Source: Pseudomonadota bacterium (lineage in GTDB: Bacteria > Pseudomonadota > Alphaproteobacteria > Rhodospirillales > Magnetospirillaceae). From it: 64,000 nt of DNA. Under the pieces are notes generated by a model. It was not told where the DNA came from and did not search any database. It saw only the letters and a program-made list of their open reading frames with translations. Numbering within the stretch: position 1 is the first letter of the stretch; each line of letters starts with the position of its first letter. Location: NCBI GenBank assembly GCA_021793155.1, contig JAJYTF010000001.1, forward strand, positions 1 to 64,000, written 5' to 3'. A program made the position numbers and the translations under genes. Positions 8,621 to 18,376 of this stretch are shown piece after piece.

Positions 8621-11600
8621 ATGCATCTTCTCGCCGCCACTCCCGGTATCATTTCCGACGGTACTGAGGCGGTTGACCTCGGCCAGACGCCGGCCGAGGT
8701 GGTGCTGCTTTCGGCGGCCGATTCCGAGCTGGCCTGCCTGGCCGAGGCCAAGGCGGCGGTGCCGGGTTTCACCCTGCGGCTGGCCAACCTGATGCAACTG
8801 GCCCACAACCTGTCGGTGGACCTTTACGTCGAGCGGGTTATTCGCCACGCCCGCCTGGTGGTGGTGCGGCTGCTCGGCGGCCGCGCCTATTGGCCTTACG
8901 GCATCGAGCAGATCGCCGCCGCCTGCCGGCAGGAGGGCATCGCCCTGGCCGTGCTGCCGGGTGACGACCAGCCCGACGCCGAGCTGTCGGCCTGGGGCAC
9001 CCTGCCGACCGAGGCGACGCATCGGCTGTGGCAGTATCTGGTGCAGGGTGGGCGCGGCAACGCCGAACAGTTGCTGCGCTATGCCGCCAGCCTGATCGGC
9101 GGCGATGAGGACTGGCTCGAGCCGGCCCCGCTGCCGCCGGCCGGGCTGTATCCGCCCGGCCTTACCCTGGACGAGCTGCGCGCCGGCTGGAAGGAAGGCG
9201 CCCCAATCGCGGCCCTGACAGTCTACCGGGCTCTGGTCCAGGCCGGCAATACCACCGCCCTCGACGCCCTGATCGCCGCCGCTCGGGCCCGCGGCCTTAA
9301 CCCGCTGCCGCTGTTCGTCGCCAGCCTGAAGGACCCCATCAGCGCCGCCCTGGTGGAAGAAGTTCTGGCCGCCTGTCCGCCCGACGTGGTGCTGAACGCC
9401 ACCGGCTTCGCCGTCGCCACGCCGGGCAAAGCCGTCGATGGCCCCTTCGCCGCGGCCGACTGCCCGGTGTTGCAGGTGATTTTCGCCGGTGGCGGCGAGG
9501 CCGTCTGGCGGAGTGGCAGCAACGGACTGTCGGCCCGCGACATCGCGATGAACGTCGCCCTGCCGGAAGTGGACGGCCGCATCATCGGCCGCGCCGTGTC
9601 GTTCAAGGCGGCGGCCCGGCGCGACGCCGAAACCCAATGTGATATCGTCTCCTACGTGCCGGTGGCCGACCGCGTCGCCTTCATGGCCGAGCTGGCCGCC
9701 GGTTGGGCCGAGCTGCGCCGCGCGCCGGCGGTCGAGCGGCGAGTCGCCCTGGTGCTGGCCAACTATCCCAACCGCGACGGCCGCCTGGGCAACGGCGTCG
9801 GACTGGACACGCCGGCCGCCACCGCCCAGGTACTGCAGGCCCTAGCGGAGGCCGGCTACCGGCTGGACCAGGTGCCGGCCGACGGCGCCCAACTGATGGC
9901 CATGGTGCAGGCGGGCGCCACCAACGACCTTGCGGCCCGTCCGCGACGGGAGGTGCGCGAGACCCTGTCCCTGCCCGAATACTATGCCTTCTTCCATTCG
10001 CTGCCGCCGGCGGTGCAGCAGGCGGTCACGGCGCGCTGGGGCCAGCCGGAAGCCGATCCCCATTTCGTCAAGGGCGAGCTGCACTGCGGCGATTTCGTCA
10101 TCGCCGCCACCCGCTTCGGCAATGTGGCGGTGGGGGTGCAGCCGGCGCGCGGCTACAACATCGATCCGGCGGCCACCTATCACGACCCCGACCTGGTGCC
10201 GCCGCACGGTTATCTGGCCTTCTATGCCTGGCTGCGCGACAGCTTTCGCGCCCATGCCCTCGTCCATATGGGCAAGCATGGCAATCTGGAATGGCTGCCC
10301 GGCAAGTCGGTGGCACTGTCGGCGGAATGCTTCCCGGAAGCGGCGCTGGGACCGATGCCGCACCTCTATCCGTTCATCGTCAACGACCCGGGCGAAGGCA
10401 CGCAAGCCAAGCGCCGGGCCCAGGCGGTCATCGTCGACCATCTGACGCCGCCCCTGACACGGGCGGAAAGCTATGGCCCGCTGCGCCGCCTCGAGCAGCT
10501 GGTGGACGAATACTACGAAGCCGCCGCCGTCGACCCGCGCCGCCTCAAGGTGCTGAAGGACGAGATCGTCGCGATGACCCGGATCACTGGGCTGGACGCG
10601 GACTGCGGCATCGCCCGGGACGAGCCAGCCGAAGCGGCGCTGAAGAAGCTCGACAACCACCTGTGCGAACTCAAGGAGCTGCAGATCCGTGATGGCCTGC
10701 ACGTCTTCGGCCGCTCGCCCGAGGGCGACCAACTGATCGACCTGCTGGTCGCCCTGGCCCGCGCCCCGCGCGGCGGCGAACCCCGCCAGGCTTCGCTGCT
10801 CCGCGCGCTGGCCGACGACCTGGGACTGGGGTTCGACCCGCTGGACTGCACGCTGAGCGACCCCTGGTTCGGACCAATGCCCGAGGCATTGGCAGCGTCG
10901 GAGCCCTGGCGCACCGTCGGCGACACCGTGGAGCGGCTGGAAAATCTGGCGAGGAACCTGGTGGCGGAGCATCCTCGTCATCCTGTGCGTAGCGAAGGAT
11001 CTCGTGGACCCGAAGAGACGCCTCGCCTCACTCGGAATGCCAACCTGACCCGCACCGCCGCCGTTCTCGACTGGATCGCCGCGGATCTCCGCCCTGCCGT
11101 CCAGGCTTGCGGCGCGGCCGAAATGGCCGGGCTGCTGCGCGGCCTGGATGGGCGCTTCGTACTGCCGGGGCCGTCCGGCGCGCCCAGCCGCGGTCGGCCC
11201 GACGTGCTGCCCACTGGCCGCAATTTCTATTCCGTTGACAGCCGCACCGTACCGACCCCGGCAGCCTGGGCCCTGGGCTGGAAGTCGGCCGGGCTGCTGA
11301 TCGAGCGGCATCTGCAGGACCATGGCGCCTGGCCGCGGACGGTGGCGGTGACCGCCTGGGGCACCAGCAACATGCGCACCGGCGGCGACGACATCGCCCA
11401 GGCGTTGGCCCTGATGGGCGTGCGGCCGACCTGGGACGCCGCCTCGCGCCGCGTCACCGGTTTCGAGATCCTGCCGCTGTCGGTGCTCGACCGCCCACGG
11501 GTCGACGTCACGCTCCGTGTTTCGGGCTTCTTCCGCGACGCCTTCCCGGCCCTGATCGACCTGGTCGATTCGGCGGCACGGGCCGTTGCCGCCCTGGACG

Positions 11601-12391
11601 AGAACGAGCACGACAACCCATTGGCCGCCCATCTGCAGAGCGAGGCGGCGCGGCTGGAGGCGGCTGGGTTGAACCAGGCGGAAGCCCGGCGGCGGGCAGG
11701 GTTCCGAGTATTCGGCTCGAAGCCGGGGGCCTATGGCGCCGGGTTGCAAGTGCTGATCGATGAACGGGGCTGGTCGACCGCCGCCGACCTGGCCCGCGCC
11801 TATGTCGCCTGGGGCGGCTATGCCTATGGCTCGGGCAGCGGCGGCACGGCCGAGCACGGGCTGTTCGAAGCCCGCCTGAAAGCGGCCGAGGCGGTAATCC
11901 AGAATCAGGACAACCGCGAACACGACCTCCTGGATTCCGACGACTATTACCAGTTCGAGGGCGGCATGGCGGCGGCGGTTCGGGAACTGGCGGGACGGGC
12001 GCCTGCGGTCTACCACCCCGACCATTCGCGTCCCGAGAGCCCGCGCATCCGCACGCTGGACGAGGAAATCGCCCGGGTGGTGCGCGGCCGGGCGGCCAAC
12101 CCCAAATGGATCGCCGGGGTGATGCGCCACGGCTACAAGGGCGCTTTCGAGATGGCCGCCACCGTCGATTACCTGTTCGCCTTTGCCGCCACTACCGGCA
12201 GCGTCAAGGACCATCACTTCGATGCCCTGTTCGACGCCTATCTGGCCGACGGGCAGGTCCGCGCCTTCATCGCCGAAGCCAATCCGGCGGCTGGCAAGGA
12301 AATGGCCGAGCGGTTCGCCGAAGCGATCGACCGCGGCCTGTGGCGGCCGCGCCGCAACGACGTCCGCGAACTTTTGGGAGAAGTGGGATGA
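8621..12391 (+). CDS. cobN: cobaltochelatase large subunit CobN
   Basis: A 1256-residue CobN/magnesium-chelatase-H family protein, the porphyrin-binding subunit that inserts cobalt into hydrogenobyrinic acid a,c-diamide in the aerobic route. Family blocks include YDPDL-type YHDPDLVPPHGYLAFYAW, HALVHMGKHGNLEWLPGK, GRNFYSVDSRTVPT and ESPRIRTLDEEIARVVRGRA near the end. It lies between cobW and cobO with minimal spacing, ending ATGA with cobO. A short repeat-like, Arg-rich insertion occurs near residues 785-808. The AAA+ partners CobS/CobT are not in this window. Confidence 0.95.
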   Translation: MHLLAATPGIISDGTEAVDLGQTPAEVVLLSAADSELACLAEAKAAVPGFTLRLANLMQLAHNLSVDLYVERVIRHARLVVVRLLGGRAYWPYGIEQIAAACRQEGIALAVLPGDDQPDAELSAWGTLPTEATHRLWQYLVQGGRGNAEQLLRYAASLIGGDEDWLEPAPLPPAGLYPPGLTLDELRAGWKEGAPIAALTVYRALVQAGNTTALDALIAAARARGLNPLPLFVASLKDPISAALVEEVLAACPPDVVLNATGFAVATPGKAVDGPFAAADCPVLQVIFAGGGEAVWRSGSNGLSARDIAMNVALPEVDGRIIGRAVSFKAAARRDAETQCDIVSYVPVADRVAFMAELAAGWAELRRAPAVERRVALVLANYPNRDGRLGNGVGLDTPAATAQVLQALAEAGYRLDQVPADGAQLMAMVQAGATNDLAARPRREVRETLSLPEYYAFFHSLPPAVQQAVTARWGQPEADPHFVKGELHCGDFVIAATRFGNVAVGVQPARGYNIDPAATYHDPDLVPPHGYLAFYAWLRDSFRAHALVHMGKHGNLEWLPGKSVALSAECFPEAALGPMPHLYPFIVNDPGEGTQAKRRAQAVIVDHLTPPLTRAESYGPLRRLEQLVDEYYEAAAVDPRRLKVLKDEIVAMTRITGLDADCGIARDEPAEAALKKLDNHLCELKELQIRDGLHVFGRSPEGDQLIDLLVALARAPRGGEPRQASLLRALADDLGLGFDPLDCTLSDPWFGPMPEALAASEPWRTVGDTVERLENLARNLVAEHPRHPVRSEGSRGPEETPRLTRNANLTRTAAVLDWIAADLRPAVQACGAAEMAGLLRGLDGRFVLPGPSGAPSRGRPDVLPTGRNFYSVDSRTVPTPAAWALGWKSAGLLIERHLQDHGAWPRTVAVTAWGTSNMRTGGDDIAQALALMGVRPTWDAASRRVTGFEILPLSVLDRPRVDVTLRVSGFFRDAFPALIDLVDSAARAVAALDENEHDNPLAAHLQSEAARLEAAGLNQAEARRRAGFRVFGSKPGAYGAGLQVLIDERGWSTAADLARAYVAWGGYAYGSGSGGTAEHGLFEARLKAAEAVIQNQDNREHDLLDSDDYYQFEGGMAAAVRELAGRAPAVYHPDHSRPESPRIRTLDEEIARVVRGRAANPKWIAGVMRHGYKGAFEMAATVDYLFAFAATTGSVKDHHFDALFDAYLADGQVRAFIAEANPAAGKEMAERFAEAIDRGLWRPRRNDVRELLGEVG
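10970..11040 (+). repeat. palindromic interspersed-repeat-like insertion within cobN
   Basis: The segment includes CATCCTGTGCGTAGCGAAGG followed by ATCTCGTGGACCC. This closely resembles the widespread bacterial intergenic repeat with the core CCTGAGCGNAGCGAAGGATCT. It is read in frame as HPVRSEGSRGPEETPRLTRN. It falls between conserved CobN blocks, so it looks like a repeat copy tolerated in a surface loop. The identification rests on remembered repeat consensus, not a search. Confidence 0.55.
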
Positions 12392-12999
12392 GCGCCGAAT
12401 CGGAAGAAGAGTCCCGCCATCACCAGAAGATGGCGAAGAAAAAGGTGGTGCGCGATCGCCTGATGGCCACCAAGACCGAGGCCCGCGGCTTGCTGATGGT
12501 TCATACCGGTACCGGCAAGGGAAAATCCTCGGCGGCCTTCGGTATGGCCTTGCGTTGCGTCGGCCACGACATGCGGGTCGGCGTCATCCAGTTCATCAAG
12601 GGTGCCTGGGACACCGCCGAACGCCGCGTCCTGTCATCCCTCGGCGAACAGGTGGTGTTCAAGGCGATGGGAGAGGGTTTCACCTGGGAAACCCAGGACC
12701 GGGCGCGGGACATCGCCGCCGCCGAACGGGCCTGGGCCGAGGCCCAGGGAATGTTGGCCGATCCCGGATTCGCCATGGTCATCCTCGATGAGTTGAACAT
12801 CGTGCTGCGCTATGGCTATCTGCCGCTGGAACCTGTACTGATGGCGATCCAGGCCCGGCCTCATCATCAGCATGTGGTGGTGACCGGGCGGAATGCCTTG
12901 GAACCGCTGATCGCCGCCGCCGACCTGGTGACCGAGATGACTATGGTCAAGCACCCGTTCCGCAGCGGCGTGAAGGCGCAGCCAGGAGTGGAATATTGA
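12388..12999 (+). CDS. cobO: cob(I)yrinic acid a,c-diamide adenosyltransferase
   Basis: A 203-residue CobO/CobA(BtuR)-type ATP:corrinoid adenosyltransferase. The P-loop-like ATP site is HTGTGKGKSSAAFG, followed by VGVIQFIKG, FTWETQD and VILDELNIVLRYGYL. It adds the adenosyl ligand to cobalt after chelation. The ATG overlaps the cobN stop and the TGA is shared with the ATG of the next gene (TGATG), so it is inside the cob operon. The basic N-terminal extension HHQKMAKKKVVRDRL is usual for CobO. Confidence 0.95.
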   Translation: MSAESEEESRHHQKMAKKKVVRDRLMATKTEARGLLMVHTGTGKGKSSAAFGMALRCVGHDMRVGVIQFIKGAWDTAERRVLSSLGEQVVFKAMGEGFTWETQDRARDIAAAERAWAEAQGMLADPGFAMVILDELNIVLRYGYLPLEPVLMAIQARPHHQHVVVTGRNALEPLIAAADLVTEMTMVKHPFRSGVKAQPGVEY

Positions 13000-13661
13000 T
13001 GACCAACGCTTTGCGCATCCTCGCCTTCGCCCTGGCGGTCCTGTTCGCCGGACCGGCCATGGCCCAGCTCGACCAGGAGCAGACGGTCAATTCGGCCCTG
13101 GCCACCATCGAGCGGATCAAGACCAGCCAGCCGTCGATCCGGGAACAGATGGACAAGGCGCGGGCCGTGCTGATCGTTCCCAACTTCTACAAAGGCGGCT
13201 TCTTCATCGGCGGCGAATATGGCAACGGCGTATTGCTGGTTCGCCAGCCGGACAGCAGCTGGAGCTATCCCGCGTTCTACACCATGGAAGGCGGCAGCCT
13301 GGGCTTCCAGATCGGCCTGCAAAGCACGTCGGTGGTGTTCCTCATCATGTCCGACAAGGGCCTGCAGGCCATATTGAACAATCAGTTCCGCTTCGGGGCT
13401 GATGCCGGCATCACCGTGGTCGTCGTCAGCGCTGGCGCCGGGGCTTCCACCACCAGCAATCTGGGAGCCGACATTCTCGCCTATTCCTTTTCGGGAATGG
13501 GGCTTTACGCGGGGATGTCGTTGGAAGGCTCGGTACTGGCCCCGCGCGAGTCCTGGAACGCCGCCTATTACGGGCGCGCGGTCGCGTCGCGCGCCATCGT
13601 TTTCGACCATGCGGCAAGCAACCCGCAGGCGGACCGCCTAAGGGATTTCCTTGCCCACTGA
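12999..13661 (+). CDS. exported SYLF/Ysc84-domain protein
   Basis: A 220-residue protein with a signal peptide (cleavage probably after FAGPAMA) and a SYLF lipid-binding domain: [28 protein letters not shown] and [19 protein letters not shown]. In bacteria such proteins are periplasmic and poorly understood. No B12 role is known. It is nonetheless embedded between cobO and cobQ: its ATG shares a base with the cobO stop and its 3' end overlaps cobQ by 11 bases. Confidence 0.85.
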   Translation: MTNALRILAFALAVLFAGPAMAQLDQEQTVNSALATIERIKTSQPSIREQMDKARAVLIVPNFYKGGFFIGGEYGNGVLLVRQPDSSWSYPAFYTMEGGSLGFQIGLQSTSVVFLIMSDKGLQAILNNQFRFGADAGITVVVVSAGAGASTTSNLGADILAYSFSGMGLYAGMSLEGSVLAPRESWNAAYYGRAVASRAIVFDHAASNPQADRLRDFLAH

Positions 13662-15126
13662 CGCCCGTCGGCCCGCCGCCCTGATGCTGCAGGGCACCGG
13701 CTCGGATGTCGGCAAGTCGCTGCTGGTGGCCGGGCTGTGCCGATGTTTCCATCGCCGCGGGCTGTCGGTGGCGCCGTTCAAGCCGCAGAACATGTCGAAC
13801 AACGCGGCGGTGACCGCCGACGGCGGCGAGATCGGCCGCGCCCAGGCTCTTCAGGCGCGAGCTTGTGGACTGGCGCCCAGCCGCCACATGAACCCGGTGT
13901 TGCTGAAGCCTGAGAGCGAGACCGGAGCACAGGTGGTGGTGCAGGGCAGCGTCATCGGCCATGCCACCGCCCGCGACTACCACGCCCTGAAGCCCAGCCT
14001 GCTGCCCCGGGTGTTGGACAGTTTTGCCGAACTGGCCCGCGGCCGCGACCTGGTGATCGTCGAAGGTGCCGGCAGCGCCGCCGAGGTCAACCTGCGCGCC
14101 GCCGACATCGCCAATATGGGCTTCGCCGAAGCGGCCGACCTGCCCGTCGTCCTGGTCGGCGACATCGACCGCGGCGGCGTCATCGCCGCGCTGGTGGGCA
14201 CCCACACCTTGCTTCCGGCCGGCGAGCAGCGACGGGTCAAAGGCTGGGTGATCAACAAGTTCCGCGGTGACCCGGCGCTGTTTGCGCCGGCCGAAGCGTT
14301 GATGGCCGAGCGCACCGGCTGGCGCTCGTTCGGCATCCTGCCGTGGTTTGCCGAGGCGGCTCGCCTGCCGGCCGAGGACAGCGCCTCGCTGACCGGCCGC
14401 GGATCGGAGGGCGGCGCCATACGCATCGCCATCCCCCGCCTGCCGCGCATCGCCAATTTCGACGATTTCGATCCCCTGGCCGCCGAACCCGCCGTCCGGT
14501 TGGAGTTCATCGCGCCCGGCCAGGCGTTGCCGGCCGACGCCGATCTGGTGATCCTGCCCGGATCGAAGGCGACTATCGCCGACCTGACCGCCTTGCGGGA
14601 GCAGGGCTGGGACATCGACCTCAAGGCCCATCTGCGCCAAGGCGGCCGCGTGCTGGGAATCTGCGCCGGCTACCAGATGCTGGGCCGCACCATCGGCGAC
14701 CCCTTGGGCGTGGAGGGCCCGCCCGGCGCGACCGCCGGCCTGGGGCTGCTCGACGTGACCACCATGATGGCCGGCATCAAGACCCTGCGACAGGTGGAGG
14801 GCCTGGGGCTGGACCAGTCGGTGCAAGGCTACGAGATGCATATGGGGGAGACCCATGGGCCGGACACCATCCGGCCCTTCCTGACCCTGGCCGGACGGGC
14901 CGATGGCGCGGTTTCGGCCAACGGCCGGGTGATGGGCTGCTATTTGCACGGCCTGTTCGCCGCCGACGGCTTCCGCCAGGCCTTCCTCGCTTCGCTCCGG
15001 CCGGGCCATGCGGGCGGGCTGCATTACGAGGCGATGGTCGACGACGTTCTCGATAAGCTGGCCCGGCATGTGGAGGCCCATCTCGACGTGGACGGCCTGC
15101 TCTCGATCGCCCAGCGATCAGGATAG
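13651..15126 (+). CDS. cobQ: cobyric acid synthase
   Basis: A 491-residue glutamine-dependent amidotransferase (CobQ/CbiP) that amidates the b, d, e and g side chains of adenosyl-cobyrinate a,c-diamide. N-terminal synthetase motifs are [14 protein letters not shown] and [15 protein letters not shown]; the C-terminal class I-like glutaminase has the nucleophile in [12 protein letters not shown] and the histidine in GCYLHGLF. The start is the TTG at 13651 with AAGGGA eight bases upstream; the first ATG, at 13684, would cut into the conserved [10 protein letters not shown] block. It overlaps the SYLF gene and faces cobD. Confidence 0.94.
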   Translation: MPTDARRPAALMLQGTGSDVGKSLLVAGLCRCFHRRGLSVAPFKPQNMSNNAAVTADGGEIGRAQALQARACGLAPSRHMNPVLLKPESETGAQVVVQGSVIGHATARDYHALKPSLLPRVLDSFAELARGRDLVIVEGAGSAAEVNLRAADIANMGFAEAADLPVVLVGDIDRGGVIAALVGTHTLLPAGEQRRVKGWVINKFRGDPALFAPAEALMAERTGWRSFGILPWFAEAARLPAEDSASLTGRGSEGGAIRIAIPRLPRIANFDDFDPLAAEPAVRLEFIAPGQALPADADLVILPGSKATIADLTALREQGWDIDLKAHLRQGGRVLGICAGYQMLGRTIGDPLGVEGPPGATAGLGLLDVTTMMAGIKTLRQVEGLGLDQSVQGYEMHMGETHGPDTIRPFLTLAGRADGAVSANGRVMGCYLHGLFAADGFRQAFLASLRPGHAGGLHYEAMVDDVLDKLARHVEAHLDVDGLLSIAQRSG

Positions 15127-15170
15127 ACTTCCTTGACCTCGCCGGGCGGGCCCCGCCACCTCATCGGATC

Positions 15171-16178
15171 TCAACGGCCGCTGATCGCAGCCTGCGCAAG
15201 GATCACGAGGATCACCAATCCGGCATCCAGCAGGCAACCCACCGCCAGCATCAGCAGCGACCGGCGTATGTCGATGACGGTGGCGCGGGCCCTGCCTTCG
15301 CCGATCCATTTTTCCTGCGCGACGTAGCCCGGATAACGGCGCGGCCCGGCCAGGGACAGGTCGAGGCCACCGGCCATGGCGGCCTCCGGCCAGCCGGAAT
15401 TGGGCGAGCGATGATGGGCGTGGTCGCTCAACATTACGCGGAAGGCCTCGATCGGCCGGCCGCGCGGGACGAACAGGGCGGCCAGGCTAAGCAGCAGTCC
15501 GGCCAGCCGGGCCGGGACCAGGTTCATCCCATCGTCGAGCCGCGCCGAAACCCGTCCGAAGTCCCGGTGACGGTCATCGAGATGGCCGATCATGCTGTCC
15601 AGGGTATTGATTGTCTTGCAGGCCAAAAGGCCGGGAAAGCCGAACAGCAGGTACCAGAACACCGGCGCCACCACGCCGTCGGCGAAATTCTCGGCGCAGG
15701 ACTCGATGGCCGCCCGCGCGACGCCAAACTGGTCCAGGCTTTCCGGATCGCGGCCGACGATGCGCGCCACCGCGCGCCGCCCGCCGGCCAACCCTTCCCT
15801 CTCCAGCGCCCGACCCACCGCACGGACATGGACGAACAGGCTGTTCTGGGCGATCAGGGTCCAGACCAGAACGACCTCCGCTGCCCAGCCCCAGACGGTG
15901 CGGCGGCGCAACTCGGTGACCGCCAGGCCCAGCCCGACCGCCGCCAGCGTCATTCCGGCCGCCACCACTGCGCCGCGCTTCCGCAGGTCCGGCGCGCTGC
16001 GGTCCTCGCGATTGAGCTTGCGGTCGAAATAGGCGATGAGCCGGCCGATCAGCGCCACCGGATGGGGCAGCAGGCGCCACAGGGCCGGCGGATCACCGAC
16101 GATCGCATCGAGGATGAGGGCGGCCAGCAGGATCAGCAGCGGATCGACCGGACCACCCGTGGCGAACAGGGGAAACAT
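15171..16178 (-). CDS. cobD: adenosylcobinamide-phosphate synthase (CbiB/CobD)
   Basis: A 335-residue inner-membrane protein that attaches aminopropanol (phosphate) to cobyric acid. Landmarks are LDAIVGDPPALWRLLPHPVALIGRLI at the N-terminus (cut here: LDAIVGDPP and HPVALIG), SCAENFADGVVAPVFWYLLF, NTLDSMIGH and HRSPNSGWPEAAMAGGL. The ATG at 16178 starts just before the first helix; upstream in-frame codons have no family-like sequence. It converges on cobQ with 44 bp between the stops. Confidence 0.93.
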   Translation of the reverse strand: MFPLFATGGPVDPLLILLAALILDAIVGDPPALWRLLPHPVALIGRLIAYFDRKLNREDRSAPDLRKRGAVVAAGMTLAAVGLGLAVTELRRRTVWGWAAEVVLVWTLIAQNSLFVHVRAVGRALEREGLAGGRRAVARIVGRDPESLDQFGVARAAIESCAENFADGVVAPVFWYLLFGFPGLLACKTINTLDSMIGHLDDRHRDFGRVSARLDDGMNLVPARLAGLLLSLAALFVPRGRPIEAFRVMLSDHAHHRSPNSGWPEAAMAGGLDLSLAGPRRYPGYVAQEKWIGEGRARATVIDIRRSLLMLAVGCLLDAGLVILVILAQAAISGR

Positions 16179-16322
16179 GGGCCGAGGATGGGGGCATGGC
16201 AGGGCGGCGTCAACCCGACAGAACGCTCCGCCTTCCTGGGCCGCTGGACCGTTGATCGCGCCGATCGAGAAATGAGGTCCCAGTAAGAATGAGATCACCC
16301 ATTTTCTGGCATATCCGGCCGA

Positions 16323-16350
16323 TCCCATGCCCCCTTTCGGAGTCATGGGA
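16323..16350 (-). terminator. possible terminator after the porin gene
   Basis: A 7-bp inverted repeat, TCCCATG and CATGGGA with a 14-base loop, lies 19 bases downstream of the porin stop. There is no clear T-run, so the assignment is weak. Confidence 0.3.
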
Positions 16351-16368
16351 CCGCGCCGCCTCTATGCT

Positions 16369-17730
16369 TTAGAAAGTGAAGCGGATACCCGCCGCAGGGT
16401 CGATCTCGTTGTTGTGCAGATAGCCTGAGGCGAGACCGCCCACCACCTGCGACCATTGCGCACCGGCATAGGTGTCAAAGCGCTTGCTCAGGCGATAGTC
16501 GAGGACCAGTGAAACGGCATTCAGCTGACCGCTGCACTGCGGGGCAGCAGTCGAGGAACAGCCGGCGAGGGAGCCGGAACCGAAGTTGTTCTGATCATAA
16601 TGGTAATATGCGCCGGTCACGTCGAACTTCGGCGTCACGGCATACTTTACACCCGTCCACATGATATCTAGCTCTTTGTGGTTTGGATAAAAGTTATTGT
16701 TGGTAAATGCGAGGGTATAGCCGCCAATATCATCGAAGCCGGGGGCCAGCGGGTGCGACGGATTGGCGAAGGTGATATGCTCGTACCCGAAATACGCCTT
16801 CGGCTTGCCGGCATCATACATGGCCATCACGCCGAAGGTCTGATTGTCCGAGACGATACCGGACAGGGCCGTAACGGACGACATGCCATATTGCGCCGTA
16901 CCCGGCGTCATCAGCGACGTCACCTGAGCACTGGTGAGCGGGCCGGGTATGATAACCGCGTCCTTGATGTTGGCATAAAAGGCGTCGATCGAGGCATGGG
17001 CATAATCGCCACCGACCTCGTATTCCTGCGCGCTGTATGCCGAGCCGCCGTAGCCGCTGAACTTGTACATGGCGCCGGCGCGGGCCGGACCGACCTGGAC
17101 CAGGTATTTCGCCGAATTGTCGAAGCGGCGATCCTGGGTGTCGCCCGAACCGCCGGCAGCGCCCGACCAGCCGATCGGCGAGAAGGCGTTGGACACGCCC
17201 TGCGGGTCATACTTGGCGACGCCGTCGGCCAAGAGGCCGGTCTGGCGGCCGAAGGTGGCGGTGCCCCATTTCGGCGAAGAGAGGCCGACGATGGCGGCAC
17301 TGTTGAACATCTGACCCGTAATGCTCGAGTCGGCATTGGAGGTCTGCTGATTCAGCGGACGCCCATTGTTCTGGGTGATCGATTTCAGCGCATCGCTGGT
17401 ATCACCGGAGGTCGGGTTGAAGAAGGTTTCTAGTTTGAAGATACCGGAGAGGCCATCCACGATTTCCTCGGCACCCTTGATGCCCAGCTTGGACTGGCCC
17501 AGATTGCTGGGCGACATGGTCCACATGGACTTGTTGACGGTCTTGTACACCAGCTCGGTGGTGCCGGTGGGGAAGTAATCGTTCAGCGGCGTGCCATGGG
17601 TCTGATACATGATGCCCATGTCCACGGTGCCGTAAAGGGTGATGCCAGCGACGGTCATGCTGTCGTCAGCGGCGTTCGCAGCGCCCGCCATGGCGATCAA
17701 GGCTGCGGCGGAAAGCAGATACTTTTTCAC
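16369..17730 (-). CDS. outer-membrane porin
   Basis: A 453-residue beta-barrel porin of the Gram-negative Porin_4 type. It has a signal peptide (KKYLLSAAALIAMAGAANA, then ADD), the first strand ITLYGTVDMGIMY, an FKLETFF strand and the terminal aromatic signature AGIRFTF recognised by the Bam complex. The start is a GTG with AGGGGGGA eight bases upstream. Its sequence is noticeably less GC-rich than the flanking cob genes. It stands alone between two B12 gene blocks; corrinoid uptake is possible but nothing in the sequence shows it. Confidence 0.9.
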   Translation of the reverse strand: MKKYLLSAAALIAMAGAANAADDSMTVAGITLYGTVDMGIMYQTHGTPLNDYFPTGTTELVYKTVNKSMWTMSPSNLGQSKLGIKGAEEIVDGLSGIFKLETFFNPTSGDTSDALKSITQNNGRPLNQQTSNADSSITGQMFNSAAIVGLSSPKWGTATFGRQTGLLADGVAKYDPQGVSNAFSPIGWSGAAGGSGDTQDRRFDNSAKYLVQVGPARAGAMYKFSGYGGSAYSAQEYEVGGDYAHASIDAFYANIKDAVIIPGPLTSAQVTSLMTPGTAQYGMSSVTALSGIVSDNQTFGVMAMYDAGKPKAYFGYEHITFANPSHPLAPGFDDIGGYTLAFTNNNFYPNHKELDIMWTGVKYAVTPKFDVTGAYYHYDQNNFGSGSLAGCSSTAAPQCSGQLNAVSLVLDYRLSKRFDTYAGAQWSQVVGGLASGYLHNNEIDPAAGIRFTF

Positions 17731-18376
17731 GGTTGGAGTCCCCCCTATTCAGGAATTCGGGGAAGACGGTAAATTAATTTTACCATTACAGCAAGGCGGG
17801 AAATAAGAAAGACCATACCCGCTGTCTTGGTTTCATTCCATAACCAGTAGAAACGGAACCATGAGACCGCCTCCGCAATCCCTCTCCCACCCGTATGAGG
17901 ATTGATTGCGGTGGCGGCTTCACAGGCAATCACAAGTGGCGCGGCAACGGATGGCGCCGAGAGCGCGTTGCGTCACATCGGCCCGAAGCCCCCTCGGCAG
18001 CCATTCCGCCCCGTCAGCGCCTATGGGCGGAGACCCTGGTGCCACTGAACAATTTATTGCGATCTCCACACACTCGACGGCCGCAACGGGCCATTTACTG
18101 CCGAAGCACCTGCCCAGCAGCAGCGTCCGGTTCACTCGTTCCAGGTCAGAACCCCGCCATTCCCCTTACGCCTCCTGGCCGAAATGAGGGAGACATGAGC
18201 GGCATCGCCAGAGTCGGATCCCACCGCGATCGCCTCGCCCAAGTCCTGCGCCGGCCACTCCTCGGGCGTGGCCGCCCCCTTGTGGCACCTGCGGTACGGC
18301 CCTATAGTGCCCCCCTTCTCGCCCGGAGGCACTGACCAGGCGGATCGGCAACGCCCAGAGGCAAAGGACCAGGCAG
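17731..18376 (+). other. 646-bp intergenic region between porin and cbiX
   Basis: The part next to the porin start (17750-17850) is AT-rich and probably holds its promoter, although no convincing -35/-10 pair was found. The rest is GC-rich with no reading frame that looks coding on either strand, and no B12-box or other riboswitch motif. A plausible promoter for cbiX lies at 18280-18308. Confidence 0.5.
18280..18308 (+). promoter_or_regulatory. possible sigma-70 promoter for cbiX
   Basis: TTGTGG at 18280-18285 and TATAGT at 18303-18308 are separated by 17 bases, about 70 bp before the cbiX ATG. This is a pattern match only. Confidence 0.4.

Noticed and set aside
9842-12217. A 791-codon open frame on the strand opposite cobN
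   Set aside because: It is a by-product of GC-rich codon use in cobN; the encoded sequence has no recognisable domain.
17895-18335. A 146-codon open frame in the porin-cbiX gap
   Set aside because: It has no ribosome-binding site and no domain, and its composition looks like shuffled GC-rich non-coding DNA.
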